A stretch of 64,000 bases of DNA from Rhizodiscina lignyota (lineage: Eukaryota; Ascomycota; Dothideomycetes; Aulographales; Rhizodiscinaceae), in NCBI GenBank assembly GCA_010015805.1, contig ML978130.1, positions 1,116,001-1,180,000 of the forward strand, written 5' to 3'. The notes under the pieces are model-generated. The model saw nothing but the letters and a program-made list of their open reading frames with translations. It was not told the origin of the DNA and searched no databases. The stretch's first letter is position 1; every line of letters begins with the position of its first letter. Positions 32,286 through 43,129 of this stretch are shown here, in pieces. The position numbers were made by a program, and so were the translations under genes.

Positions 32286-32924
32286 TTAGTTATATATACA
32301 TAACTTCCCACTATGTACTCAGCTTAACGCCTTCTATACCGCCAAACATTCTGTACCTCTAGTGCAATGGCACTCCGACATTCGTATCTCATTTCATATG
32401 GGTTTTCGCCTGCGACAATGGCTCCTGTTCTACCACTTCTTCGAACATATCGATGGGATACGACTTATCTTCATCTGTGCGATGAGGCTAGCTCTGTTCG
32501 CGTCCGCGAACTTGCAATTGGACTGTAGTCATGACGCTATCTAGTAGTCGCTCATTAGCTTCCAAACCTTAAAACGGCGGCCTAATTTTCGAGTTGTATT
32601 GGTATTTCTGCTGCCACCACCTAGACAGAGGCAGACGCAATCCAAGGTTCCGGCTGAAAGGTTCATTGAAGGACAAAGAGAATTGTATGAGAACCTGGGG
32701 TACAAGAGTCATTTTCCATTCTTTTATTCCGTAATAGTGCTGTGCGGTTTACTCTCAAGTGTCTTTCCTTCTTTTTTTCAACAGCATCATTCAAGCGAAA
32801 CAGCAAACATGGTCGCGCAGGATGATTACGGTGGTGCTTCCCATCTTGGCTTAAAGCGTTCCCCAATCCTCATTCTCTATTGAAAGCGTTACAACTAGTT
32901 CAATCAGCTACATCATCGCTCAAT

Positions 32925-33152
32925 ATGCTCGATACGGTCATATCCGCTATTTCCTTCATTCTCAACGTTCTGCAATACCTGGCGAATACGATGTTATTCT
33001 GCGTCTTAGTCCTGTTCTTTGTGGCAATTATCGACTATTTGAATGCCATTATCGGAATCCTCAAGGCGATTCGCAAATTCCGCAACACTGATGTTCACGG
33101 GTTCGCGAGGCTGTTGCAGGGATCTGTGAGTATTAGAATCCTATTCGTCTAA
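32925..33152 (+). CDS. Possible small hydrophobic protein
   Basis: From ATG 32925 a 75-codon frame carries two strongly hydrophobic stretches (VISAISFILNVLQYLANTMLFCVLVLFFVAII) then a basic segment (LKAIRKFRNTDVHGFARLLQGS) that meets a good donor site (GTGAGT near 33126). The pattern looks like a membrane-protein exon, but no partner exon was found and no family recognised. Confidence 0.3.
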   Translation: MLDTVISAISFILNVLQYLANTMLFCVLVLFFVAIIDYLNAIIGILKAIRKFRNTDVHGFARLLQGSVSIRILFV

Positions 33153-33926
33153 GAGCCAATCTTGCTGGGAGTTACGGTAGCCGCAGTCGCATGACACATC
33201 AAGAGCGGATGAATCAAAGTTCCGTGAGTGGGGGACGTGCAAAAAGAAGTTAGTGACGGGGGTCTTGAGAAGGAAAGAATGCTGTGGGGAGTGATGGAAA
33301 GGGCAGACAATGGGGCGGAAACTGAGGGTGTGCGGATAATTGCGGTGTGAGACACGGCATCTGGGTTGAAATAAAGCAAAAGTTAGATCGGCGAGATATG
33401 GAAGCAATATCGCAGCGAATACGACACTACGCTTCGATGGAGCGAGTATGCTACATGACGCGAGCCGAAAAATGAATACATAAGCAGTGAGTGGGTTGTT
33501 GGAAAGACGCTCGGGTTCGGGTTCCCAAGCTTTAGGAAACGGACGCAGATCATATCGAACCGCAGCTCGAATGTGATTGGACAGACGCATAACATTACAA
33601 ATCTCTCCTCAATACTGGTATGTGCAGGAAACAATTGTGCTCGAGCTAGTCTCATACTTTGGAAAGATCGCTAGTGATGTCTCGCCGATTAGCTGCGCAC
33701 GCGTTCAAAAGCCCTTCAAAAAGAGCATGCTCGTCGGCGTTCTATATGTGAATAGTATGGTTAATATATTTAGTTGAGCTAATCAGGACAGCAGCAGCCT
33801 GCTGTCAAAAATATATATCAGGCGCCCTTTCAGTCCTCTTCGGAATAGGACTACTGCAACTACTCTGCGATCGTTACGGTCGTAAAGCTTGACAAAACAT
33901 AACAAATTAAACACCCAAAATGAAGA

Positions 33927-35677
33927 TTACCGCTTTTCGCTGCGCTGACTCAGACGATGCTCGGAAGCAAGCGCTTTGTCCGTACTTCGATGTTTGATGA
34001 ACAGAGAGGAAAGTCCGCCGAGGGCCGCAAGTATCGTCAGTACCAGAAAGACGGTTTGTATTCCTTTTGCATACGCTACGTTGTACGCGTGGCGGGCCGG
34101 TGAAGATGTAGGCATGCTGTGCAGTATCGTGACAAACCCTTCCGAATCTGTCGCAGCACCAGGAGGGAGATGAAGATTCTTAAGCTCTTGTTCCAAACGA
34201 TTCTGAAAGACTGCGCTACCGATTGCGACTCCGACGCAGAAGCCGAACGAGCGAAGGAAGGTGTACATGGCGGTGGCGTAAGCGACGATTTTGGGGTCCG
34301 TGACGGCTTGGATCGAGTATCCGACAGCCATGAGGATAAGTCCGTGCCCGCCACCGACAACGCAAAAGATTACGACCCACACCCAAGTCTTGGTATCGGC
34401 ATCGAGAAGGATTAGCAATCCCTGGGATAGAATCGTGATTGTCCATCCAACCCATATGGCGGGCCGGAAGACGCCGTATTTGCGCATGAGCGCGCCAACG
34501 ATGGCGCTTGAGGGTAGAAGGATGACCGTGACTGGCATGCACCCAACTCCGGTTAGAAGGGGAGAGAAGTCTTGAGTTACCCGAAGATACAAAGGAATAT
34601 AGTAAAGGATACAGAATAGCTGCACGACTAGTTAGCCACGGTACCAAGAACTGTAAAAGGAAGCTATAGCTTACTAGCATTCCCTGTGTGAAAGCTCCAA
34701 AATATGCGGCAACACTAGAGACGTTTGAAAAGATAGATAATCGGAGAAATGGCGTTGATGTTCCATAAACCTCCCAGATAATCGATGCTCCAACTCCAGC
34801 AGCACCGAGAATGAGCGGGACCAGGGTGTGCCAGCTATCCCAAGGGAACTGCGAACCTCCCCACAGAACGCCGATGAGGAAGCTGGTCGTGCTTGCGATG
34901 AAGAGGAATGCTCCGACCCAATCCACTTCCAAGAAGAGCTTGAAGCTAAAGGCACGAGGCGCCTCCAGTTTCACAACAAGCGGCGCCATGATCAGTGATA
35001 TGGCGCATATTGGGAAGTTGAGATAGAAGACCCAACGCCATGTTGTGCTTTGCGCAATTGCTCCTCCGAGAAGTGGGCCGGAGACAGTTCCAACTGCCCA
35101 AGCGGCCTGGACAATGGCGATGAAGCTCGGCCGCTGCCTGAGGGGTATGATGTCTGTTAGGATAACCTGGGCGAAAGCAATGACGCCGCCTCCACCAACG
35201 CCTTGCACACATCTACCCGCGAGCAGTTGCGTGAAGTTTGGGGCCGTACAACAGACTATCGTTCCGATGGTAAACAGTGCAAGGGATACGATAAGCAGTG
35301 GCCGGCGTCCGAATATGTCCGATAGTGAGACGATGAAACACTGGAAAACGGCGCTTGTGAGGAGGTACGTGGTGCCGATCCAGAACGCCTCGGTCGACGT
35401 GCCATGCAGATCTCTTGTGATTTCCTGCTCTCCATTAGTTCTGCATCAAAGAGAATAATCAATTGTGACAAACCGGTAATATAGTGACAAATATCGTGGC
35501 ATCAAGTGAGACGATGAGAGATGCCAGGGCGAGACAGCTCACAACCAAATACTCCGCCCGGTTTGGTTTCCATTCGGGCTCTGATTCTTTCGCTATCTCG
35601 ACGTCCTTGGGGGGAGAGAGATCACCAACACGTTCATCTTTTGTGAAGTAACTGGACGGTGTAGGGCGCGGAGCCAT
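33927..35677 (-). CDS. Major facilitator superfamily efflux transporter, DHA2-like 14-helix type
   Basis: Exons 35474-35677, 34675-35424 and 33927-34619 (introns 49 and 55 bases) give 548 residues, the usual length. Marks: VSCLALASLIVSLDATIFVTILP (helix 1 with its LDATI motif), LSDIFGRRPLLIV (motif A), CVQGVGGGGVIAFAQVILTDIIPLRQR (motif B region), AAWAVGTVSGPLLGGAIAQSTTWRWVFYLNFP (motif C and the WRWxFxxN block of drug:H+ antiporters). The C-terminal half has helices such as WVGWTITILSQGLLILL and TVFLVLTILAALGGL. Proton-driven export of drugs, toxins or secondary metabolites across the plasma membrane is likely; cargo unknown. No biosynthetic gene lies directly next to it. Confidence 0.93.
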
Positions 35678-36810
35678 AGTGGAATGCCACTTCGCAATTC
35701 AATCAATCCGTCAACGTTGTTGAATGTGAAACGGCATGGAAGAGACTGGGTTGAAATGTTGCAGAGCCGATGGACAGAAAGAGGAATATCAACATAGGGA
35801 GCAACGATACCCTGCATATGTATACTATCACTCAAATTGCAGAAGCCTCGTAAGGCCGGGCCTTTCTAGACTACTTACGCCGCCATTGTGCATCTACGAT
35901 AGCCTGGAACGGGACCATCTCCGCCAACGAAAGGTGCAGTCCGTTCATACCGGACTATCCAGCAGGATCTGCGGACTTGCTCTGGTGATTTCTCTAGTTC
36001 TCAGTCAGTGGTGGAGGCTGGGGCTGATAGCAGAGACGAACGCACCTGCGGATCGGTCCAACCCGCGAGTCAAGGTCAAAGGCTACTTCATCGGATTGGT
36101 TTGAAGGATGCGGAATATGCAGAGCATACCCGCTTGGAGCAGCAAGGATGACGCGAGCGCACCGTATGGACCGCACGATGCGAGAGCCATCGTAGCCCCG
36201 GCGGAATCGACATGTGTGCATTCCGGTAAGGAAATACGACATGAAGACATAAATGACGTTGCGAAATGGAGGTTGATAACTGGCGCATGGGGCTGAAGTC
36301 GCGGATTCAGAAACCGCGTCGGGCTAGTGCGGACTCAGTTAGCCTATGTTCCTAAATAAAACGTGGCGGCTCTCGCACGGGCGACGGAATTGTGCCTCGA
36401 TCGAGGGACAGCCACCATGTCATATTAGAGTCGCAATACTCCACTATCTCACGTCAAGACGGGAAAAATAAGCTTAAGATAGCAATGCTAGAATCTCATT
36501 GTTCAAGTAGCGCACGGCGGTGCTCCCATAACCAAAGCATGCGGCCCCGCCATGAAGATTTTTGAGGCAGTGCTCGCGATTCGTTGCTGTAGAACTGAAT
36601 GTCAAATCTTGTCAGGATCGGCGGGAAAGCACACTATTCTACTTTAGCACCAGGTGCTTGGTCGGCATTAATTGTCTTACTCACCTTTGAGGCTATAAAG
36701 CTAGCATATTGAAGTATACATATGAGACGTATGGCGACGTAGAATCCCATGCGTAATTTAATATTCCATTCGTTCATTCGTTTCAATTTTCAGCCTTATC
36801 TGCCCGCCGG
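35678..36810. other. Divergent intergenic region between MFS and DUF829 genes
   Basis: 1.1 kb holding two outward promoters. Several overlapping frames but none with protein-like content; nothing else recognised. Confidence 0.5.
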
Positions 36811-37749
36811 ATGGAATATACCACCGAATCTCACTCGCAGCCAAATGTTCGCCCACCGCGGATCTTCGAACGACTGAGCCAATGTGTTGTTTTATCATCT
36901 CCCGTACCGCATCAACCGTACATAAATCAAGGCGAGCCTGAACTGATCGTGTTCTGCTCTTGGATGGGAGCCGCTCCTCGACATATCCGGAAGTATGCCG
37001 AACACTACAGCGAAACGTATCCGCATGCTGCAATCCTTCTCACCACTACGTCAGTGGCGGACATGCTCCTCCGTCCTGATTCGCATCAACTGCAGAGACT
37101 CAAACCTGCAGTTGACAGGATCAAAAGGACCATAGCAGAAGCTTCTGCCATGCAGAGGAAACCGAGGATCCTGTTCCATGTATTATCGAATGGTGGCGCT
37201 CATACAGCATGTGGAATCGCCGAAGCATTGCATAAGGAGCTATGCAGGCCGGTGCCTGTCACTGCAATGGTACTGGATAGCTGTCCTGGACGCGGGGACT
37301 TTATGCGCTGTGTCCAAGCGATAAGTGTCAACCTTCCAAGGTCACCTGCTCTTTATGTTATTGGTATCGTCGCAGTCTACACCCTGCTTGCATACCTTTG
37401 GCTCCTCGGCCATCTCCTGGGCTGGGCAAACGTCATCGAGCGAGCGCGGCGGCGGCTGAATGACGAGAGCCTGTTCGACTCCAGAGCTCCTCGACTCTAT
37501 GCGTATTCGAAGGCTGATCGAGTCATCGGTTGGAACGATGTGAAAACACACGCCGACGATGCGTTAAGGCGCGGCTGCGACATAGTGGAGATGCAGTACG
37601 ATAACAGTGCCCACGTCTGTCTTGTACGCGATAATAGCAAGCTGTACTGGGCCGCAGTCAAAGGAATATGGATGATCGGGTTCAAAACCTTGCACGCGGC
37701 AGCTATAACGTTCGTATTCCCAATCCCTGCAAGGCTGAGTTCATTCTAA
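36811..37749 (+). CDS. DUF829 (TMEM53/PaxU-like) alpha/beta-hydrolase-fold protein
   Basis: Single exon, 312 residues. ELIVFCSWMGAAPRHIRKYAEHYSETYPHAAILLTTTS is the family opening (WMGAxxxHxxKYxxxY). RILFHVLSNGGAHTACGIAEAL is the nucleophile-elbow-like block (FSNGG); TAMVLDSCPGRGDF follows. A hydrophobic stretch (ALYVIGIVAVYTLLAYLWLL) lies at about residues 187-206. RAPRLYAYSKADRVIGWNDVKTHADDA has the Asp position, and DNSAHVCLVRDNSKLYWAAV the His of the presumed triad. In fungi the family includes PaxU of paxilline clusters, of unclear function; most members are unstudied. The start ATG follows a pyrimidine-rich leader. Confidence 0.85.
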   Translation: MEYTTESHSQPNVRPPRIFERLSQCVVLSSPVPHQPYINQGEPELIVFCSWMGAAPRHIRKYAEHYSETYPHAAILLTTTSVADMLLRPDSHQLQRLKPAVDRIKRTIAEASAMQRKPRILFHVLSNGGAHTACGIAEALHKELCRPVPVTAMVLDSCPGRGDFMRCVQAISVNLPRSPALYVIGIVAVYTLLAYLWLLGHLLGWANVIERARRRLNDESLFDSRAPRLYAYSKADRVIGWNDVKTHADDALRRGCDIVEMQYDNSAHVCLVRDNSKLYWAAVKGIWMIGFKTLHAAAITFVFPIPARLSSF

Positions 37750-37767
37750 TTTATCTTTCCTGTTAGC

Positions 37768-38067
37768 ATGCCCACTTCTCCGACACCAGTTTCGCCAGTG
37801 TCCGCAACTCCAAATAAACGATACTCTGCTGTCACTTTCGCGGATGGGTCATCGTCTCCAATGCTCCTATCACCAGGCTCCGCTACCCTAGTGGATCGAA
37901 ATTCGATTAATTTTGCACCAAATCGGAACTCGGGAGCCTCGTTTTCGGACATACGTAGTTCTCCGGTACCCATTTCACCAATGTCCGCATCACTGGCAGA
38001 CCGAGATTCGGCAGCAACTTTGCTAGGAAGTAATTCGAGCCATGCAGATAAAAGAACTACCATATAA
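37768..38067 (+). CDS. Ser/Pro repeat open frame, 99 codons (strand uncertain)
   Basis: Immediately after the DUF829 stop an ATG opens a frame built of three imperfect copies of SPxPxSPxSATLxDR-like text: SPTPVSPVSATPNKR (from 37777), SPMLLSPGSATLVDR (from 37855) and SPVPISPMSASLADR (from 37960), spaced 26 and 35 codons. Each is followed by NS or DS and a Ser/Ala/Phe linker. The opposite strand is also open, so the coding strand is not certain. It may be a small disordered protein, a spliced tail of the preceding gene, or a decayed repeat. Confidence 0.35.
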   Translation: MPTSPTPVSPVSATPNKRYSAVTFADGSSSPMLLSPGSATLVDRNSINFAPNRNSGASFSDIRSSPVPISPMSASLADRDSAATLLGSNSSHADKRTTI

Positions 38068-38914
38068 ATAGAATGGATAATGGTGCAAACGAAACTATAA
38101 TAATTTACGCTTAAATCACCGGTCATACCGCGTGGGTGGTGACTCGGCGGCTGGTGGCGAATACCACTAAAGCTGGAGCGCATTGACGTCAATTCCGCAG
38201 GCTGTATAGGCCAACACCAAAAGAAGAAATCGTTGAGTCAATTCAAATCTTGTCTAGCTGAAGGACTTGCTGCAAGACGGTCTGGAGTACATCCCACGGA
38301 GCGTGGCTTATGAGGTCAAGTAGTACGTGAGAGAAGACAGAGACTGCAAGCAGACTGGAATGCTTAGAAGAGACAGCATGATTGAAAAATAGGAAATTAG
38401 AACTCTGCACGGAATCGGGAATATTGATAGATACGCGGAGACTACTCCGTATTTCGCAGGTGGAATAATCTCACTTTACCTGTGTAATAGCAGTGGAAGC
38501 TCGATTTCTATAAAAAGTTGGCAGTAGTACATACCTCAAGCAGTCATCGCCTCACTGCATGAAGCCACAAGAGCTATCAGCCCTACGGGGCGGTACCTGA
38601 ATGAAACGCTCACTACCGATACCTGAGAAGCTTTGCCTTTAAGTAGCGCCGACGATATGCTTGGGACGTCTTAAACAATTGCCGCATCAAGACAACGGGG
38701 CTGAGAGAACGGTCGAGACGAATCCCTAATACTATGATATGAAGACTTCGGAGGTAGAGTGATAATTGGTGACAAGGTTTCAGTCCACGTGACAGGCTTG
38801 GCGGCGGAAGATTAATTTGCCGATCTACCGATTCACGTTTATGCTTTGACGCGTTCAATTGCGCAACAAGCTCAACTTCTCCCACCTCTCTCACTTCACA
38901 CACGCAATGCGAAG
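38068..38914. other. Intergenic; promoter of the CID-domain gene
   Basis: No gene recognised. The last few hundred bases precede the plus-strand CID-domain gene. Confidence 0.5.
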
Positions 38915-40888
38915 ATGGCAGCGCATCAGCTTACTATAGCGAAAGCTGCTTTCACAGCAGGCCTTTTGCGGCCTGACCCATCTTCGATACCGGTCACGAA
39001 AAATGAAGTTAATAACTTCCTATCACTCCTCGATACTGCGCTCATGCAGTGCTCGCCCGCAAACATTCAGGTTTGGCCTAAACACGCCGCTTTTCGTAGG
39101 GGCAAACTAAACTCCGTGGATTAGAACTGCAAATCATGGGTGTTGACCAACATTACCACGTCTGGCGCGAGAATCGGGGCGTTCGGGAAATACTTGACTG
39201 CTCTGTCTCGCTCATTCACAATTCCCTCGGAGGCTAAGGGAATAGAAGCAAAAACATCGAAGCCTGCGAAATCGCTCCACAAGAAAACTCTACATGCGCT
39301 GTATCTCCTGAATGAGCTGTTCCACCACTCCAAACACCATGACAAACGCGCGCATGCTGCCTTGCTGAGCAACTTGCAACCGAACCTCGTCGAACTCGTC
39401 TCCTTAACGGCATCGGCAAACCCGCAGAAGAACCGAACACTGCATCGGAAAATCAAGGAGCTCCTAGACATATGGGCTGCCCGTGGCTATTACGCGGAGG
39501 AGTACATTGGCAAGTTGAGGGAAGCTGCCGAGAATGCTGCAAAAGCAGGCTCTGATGCTGCGGTCAAGGGCACCACTGGAGGTGCCTTGCTGGCGGGCGA
39601 CGGCAAGCTGGCACAGGACAGCTCTAAGAACATTGCGAATCGCGATCGTCCGTATGTTATGCCTGCCCTTCATGGAGATAATGCTACCACATTTCACGAT
39701 CTTCCAGCTGGAAATATGTTACCGCACGTCGTTCCACGCTCGCGACGTCCCTTCTCGAGTCGCCTCGTTAGGTCCATGCAATTTGTTGCAGGTCCAGCCG
39801 ATTCATATACTGTCGACGCTCTCAAGGATATGCTCGGACACACCGATCGCATCCACAACAGAACTATCCCAGAGGACGAAGGAATCGTTGCGGACATTGC
39901 TGAGATGGGTCAACATGTTGCTGCCGAAGATGGCTCCAGTGATTTCCCTATCAACGAAGCCTATTTTGGTTTCTCGCGTGAATTCTGCTCGGGCATCAAG
40001 AACCGCAAGCGAGAGAAACCTGCGGAGAAGCACGAAAACGAACGTGGTAGGAGTATCAGTCGCAGTCGCAGCCGAAACAGGAGCGAGACCCCGAGAAAGC
40101 GGATGAGGTATGACTCATCCAGGTCGCGAAGGTCGAGTCAAGTATCATATGGAAGTCAAAGACCGAGCCAGGGACCAAGTCGGGCCCCTAGTCAGGCATC
40201 AAGTCGACCATCGAGTCGCATGTCGAGTCGTAGATCGAGCTTTCGGTCAAGGTCACGCTCCCGTCCACGATTCGGCCGCTATGACGAAGGCAGATCCCAT
40301 CACTCATCGAGGGACTCTCGCTCACGATCCCCTCATCGTGGATTCCGTCATCTACGCTCACGCTCCCGAGAGCGCGTGCACGGAAGTGATCGCGAGAGGC
40401 CTCGTTCACCCCCTTCCTCAGACTTCCGACGTCCTCCTCCACAGCAACGTGCTCCTCAATCGGCATTTACTCCAACCGCACCCTTAGGCCCCTCACGTCA
40501 ATATGCGTCGAGCCCTCCATTCACGGCTCCTTTCCCAATGCCTCTAGGCCTGAATGGCATGCCGATCCCTCCTCCACCACCGCCAGGCTACCAAGGCCCA
40601 TGGCCACCACCGCCACCGCCGATGTCGGAACCTGGAAACTTCAATCCGCATGGTATGGGCTATCAGCAGCAGGGCTTCGTGCCACCACCACCACTGCCGC
40701 ATCACCAGAACATGGGAATGGGCTTCCAGATGCCAGGTGGTCCTCCCCCTCCTCCCCCACCACCACCGCCGATGGGTCAGTGGGACAATCGCATGAATCA
40801 GGGACAAGGATATGGCGGCTACGGAGGTGGCGGATACAGAGGCAGAGGAAACGGAGGCAGGGGCAGGGGAAGAGGAAGATTCCATTGA
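38915..40888 (+). CDS. CTD-interacting (CID/RPR) domain protein with RS, poly-proline and RGG tails
   Basis: Exon 38915-39070 plus 39125-40888 over a 54-base intron gives 639 residues. Residues ~20-190 form a CID fold: EVNNFLSLLDTALMQCSP, NCKSWVLTNI, KTLHALYLLNELFHHSK and KIKELLDIWAARGYYAEEYI match the helices that bind the RNA polymerase II C-terminal repeat. A linker with FDLPAG-like blocks follows. Then an SR-type region with many Arg-Ser dipeptides (SRSRSRNRSETPRKR), proline runs (PPPPPPGYQGPWPPPPPP) and a C-terminal Gly/Arg stretch (GGYRGRGNGGRGRGRGRFH). The layout resembles SCAF/CHERP-type factors that couple transcription to splicing or 3' processing. Nuclear; RNA contact through RS and RGG parts is likely. 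Partner genes are not adjacent. Confidence 0.88.
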
Positions 40889-41228
40889 TGGGATATTACG
40901 GTTGACGAGGTGTATGCGTGCGGACGAGATGAAGTTCAAGATGACAGGTAGTGAGCCGGAAGATGTCAATGGCTTGGATGAAGTTTGGAGATGTTGATGT
41001 TGAGTTGGATAAGGTATACGGTGCAGCTAAAGATGAAAAAATGCAGGTGATGAGCTGGAGGACGAAAACGGTTCCGATGAAGTTTTCAATCTCGAGTCGT
41101 GTGAAGCCACGGCTTCAATGGTATACCATGGGCATTCATCGTGTATTGATAAGGCACTTGCAAAGTGTACGATGGTGGGATGGATGCCTCTAAGCATAAA
41201 AACATTTCTATCAAACCAACTGTGCTGA
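40889..41228. other. 3' flank between convergent gene ends
   Basis: About 340 bases after the CID-domain gene; nothing recognised. Confidence 0.5.
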
Positions 41229-41554
41229 TCAACCGTTGCTATCATTCTTTCCTTCCTCCTCCCGCCTCCGCTTTCTATGACGGATCAGTAAGAGCACAAG
41301 GACCGCCAGAATGAGCAACACAATGCCTCCGGTAACTGCACCTACAATGATCCCCGGATTGACCTTATGTGATGTTTGAACGGCGCCTGTGTCCGTTTCA
41401 CAGGATCGGTAGCTTCTGTGCGAGGAGTCGAGGTCGAGGTTGAGGTTGGGGACACAGTAGTAGATACTATGGTTGATGGATTTGGTACGATGCTGATTGC
41501 CTGACATGAGATGGACTGGTACTGGCTTGCTGGCAAGCTGGTTCCTTCTATTGT
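41229..41554 (-). pseudogene. 3' part of a Ser/Thr-rich single-pass surface protein (Mid2/WSC-like layout); 5' end missing
   Basis: On the minus strand a Ser/Thr-rich stretch (IVSTTVSPTSTSTSTPRTEA) is followed, in another frame, by NPGIIVGAVTGGIVLLILAVLVLLLIRHRKRRR, a membrane helix with a basic stop-transfer sequence and a short charged tail (EEEGKNDSNG). This is the C-terminal layout of fungal wall-sensor-like proteins. The two frames can be joined by a 38-base GT..AG segment (41364-41401) giving TEATDPVNPGIIVG, but that is very short for an intron here; otherwise the gene is frameshifted. No signal-peptide exon was found upstream. Called a fragment with low confidence. Confidence 0.35.
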
Positions 41555-42049
41555 CTAATTAGGCTAGCGCAGTGCGGGGCTGCCCCGCTGTCGAAGTGAT
41601 ATCAGCTAGGCAGTTGGAGTGTGAAGATCTGAATTAGACAGCAGAACGCCAGCCAGCACTTGTTGAGGTCCTTGTCTAGGACTTTTGCCCTCAGCGGACA
41701 GCACATTGCCCATCTGGGGCGCTGTTCCCTTCTGAAGCTTCGCTGGAGGGCCTTACCGCCCAGAACTCCACCTCAACCACTCAAGCAACTGATAGATAGG
41801 ATAATGCCTACCTGGGCCGATCATGAAGCTATGAGAAGCCTACCCCGCTATCCGAATGCTGGGCAGAGGGACCGACGCACCCTATGTACACATAAGACCG
41901 GCAGCCGCTCGGCTAAGCAGTATACGGGACACCTTGTGAAGGTTTCAGTAATAAGTACTGACCCGGGGGATCGATGCTTCTCCCCTTCATCTTGACCTTT
42001 TGCCCTGCACTGATCTCGAAGGAGCAAATCGTGATCGCCAGTACCCATA
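41555..42049. other. Intergenic; promoter of the cyanide hydratase/nitrilase gene
   Basis: Contains a GC palindrome (GCGGGGCTGCCCCGC, 41574-41588) and CGGCAGCCG near 41900 (CGG and CCG triplets spaced by 3), possible zinc-cluster half-site pairs. Nothing else recognised. Confidence 0.35.
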
Positions 42050-43129
42050 ATGTCCATCCGTCAGTACAAAGCCGCCATCTCTCAAGCAGAGCCTTGCTGG
42101 TTCGACCTCGAAGGAGCCGTGAATCGTACAATCGAACTCATCGAAGAAGCTGCAGCCAATGGCGCCCTACTCCTCGCAACGTCAGAGGTTTGGATTCCTG
42201 GGTATCCAAACTTCCTATGGGGAGGTACATACAGCGAGAACATTCCTCTGGTCCAGAAATACATGAAAAACAGCATGACAGCCCATGGACCAGAAATGCT
42301 ACGCATCCGTCAAGCCGCAGCAGCAAATCGAATCCATGTCGTTCTCGGCTTCAGCGAACGAGTATTCAGCTCGCTTTATCTCGCCCAGGTCTTAATTGAT
42401 GATGAAGGAGACGTTCTTTTGCACCGACGAAAGATCAAGCCTACGCATCTCGAACGTACTCTGTTCGGTGATTCGACCGGCGACTCTCTGCAGACAGTTG
42501 TCGACACGAAGCTTGGGAAAATCGGCATGCTCAATTGCTGGGAGCACTTTCAACCACTGCTAAAATATCATACCTATGCACAGAACGAGCAAGTCCATAT
42601 CGCAGCCTGGCCGTACAACGGCGATGCTCTTGGAGACGAGCCGTGGTCGGTTTGCAACGAAGCCAACGAAGTTACCGCGAGCCGAATGTATGCTCTCGAG
42701 GGACAATCTTTTGTTCTCGTCACGAATCAACCAATTTCTGAGAAGGGGTTGGCCAAGAACACGGAGACGCATGCATCGACGGGCAAGTCTTTCTCGTGCG
42801 GTGGAGCGGGAGGTGGTGCCGCGAAAGTCTACGCTCCAGATGGCCGCCAGCTTACCGAATCGGTGGATCCGTCATTTGACGGGCTTATCTATTGCGATAT
42901 CGACTTGGACGAGATTGACAAAGCGAAGACTCTTGCAGATCCTGTCGGTCATTACTCTCGCCCTGACTTACTTCGACTCGTCATTGATGACGTGCCGAAA
43001 CATTACGTTGAGAGAGCTGATGGAAAGCCGCCTGCCACTCTTACTTCCGCATTCAAGCCGTTGGGAGAGACTGCTTCTGGGTTTGAAAAAGGCAAAGGCA
43101 AAGCATTGGCAAACGGAATGAGCCATTGA
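42050..43129 (+). CDS. Cyanide hydratase / nitrilase
   Basis: Intronless, 359 residues, the normal length of fungal cyanide hydratases. The nitrilase catalytic residues are all present: Glu46 in LLATSEVWIPGYPNFLWGG, Lys128 in HRRKIKPTHLER and Cys163 in GMLNCWEHFQPLLKYHTYA. The strings TYSENIPLVQKYMKNSM and HVAAWP-like IHIAAWP are those of the fungal cyanide-hydratase branch. Cyanide hydratase converts HCN to formamide; close nitrilases convert nitriles to acids and ammonia, and sequence alone does not settle which. Cytosolic, forming helical homo-oligomers in the family. The C-terminal tail after FKPLGETASGFEKGKGKAL is short. It leads a group with an SDR, an FAD monooxygenase and a zinc-cluster regulator. 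Confidence 0.92.
   Translation: MSIRQYKAAISQAEPCWFDLEGAVNRTIELIEEAAANGALLLATSEVWIPGYPNFLWGGTYSENIPLVQKYMKNSMTAHGPEMLRIRQAAAANRIHVVLGFSERVFSSLYLAQVLIDDEGDVLLHRRKIKPTHLERTLFGDSTGDSLQTVVDTKLGKIGMLNCWEHFQPLLKYHTYAQNEQVHIAAWPYNGDALGDEPWSVCNEANEVTASRMYALEGQSFVLVTNQPISEKGLAKNTETHASTGKSFSCGGAGGGAAKVYAPDGRQLTESVDPSFDGLIYCDIDLDEIDKAKTLADPVGHYSRPDLLRLVIDDVPKHYVERADGKPPATLTSAFKPLGETASGFEKGKGKALANGMSH

Larger units (their letters stand above)
31834..33926. other. Long gene-poor stretch with a palindrome cluster
   Basis: 2.1 kb. Contains a GC-rich palindrome cluster (32209-32285) and a short hydrophobic frame (32925-33152), both listed separately. Other frames (for example 33141-33590 minus) have no protein-like content. 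Confidence 0.45.

Noticed and set aside
40544-40969. 141-codon minus-strand frame, Trp/Arg/His-rich
   Set aside because: It is the complement of the CCACCACCG proline-coding repeats of the CID-domain gene.
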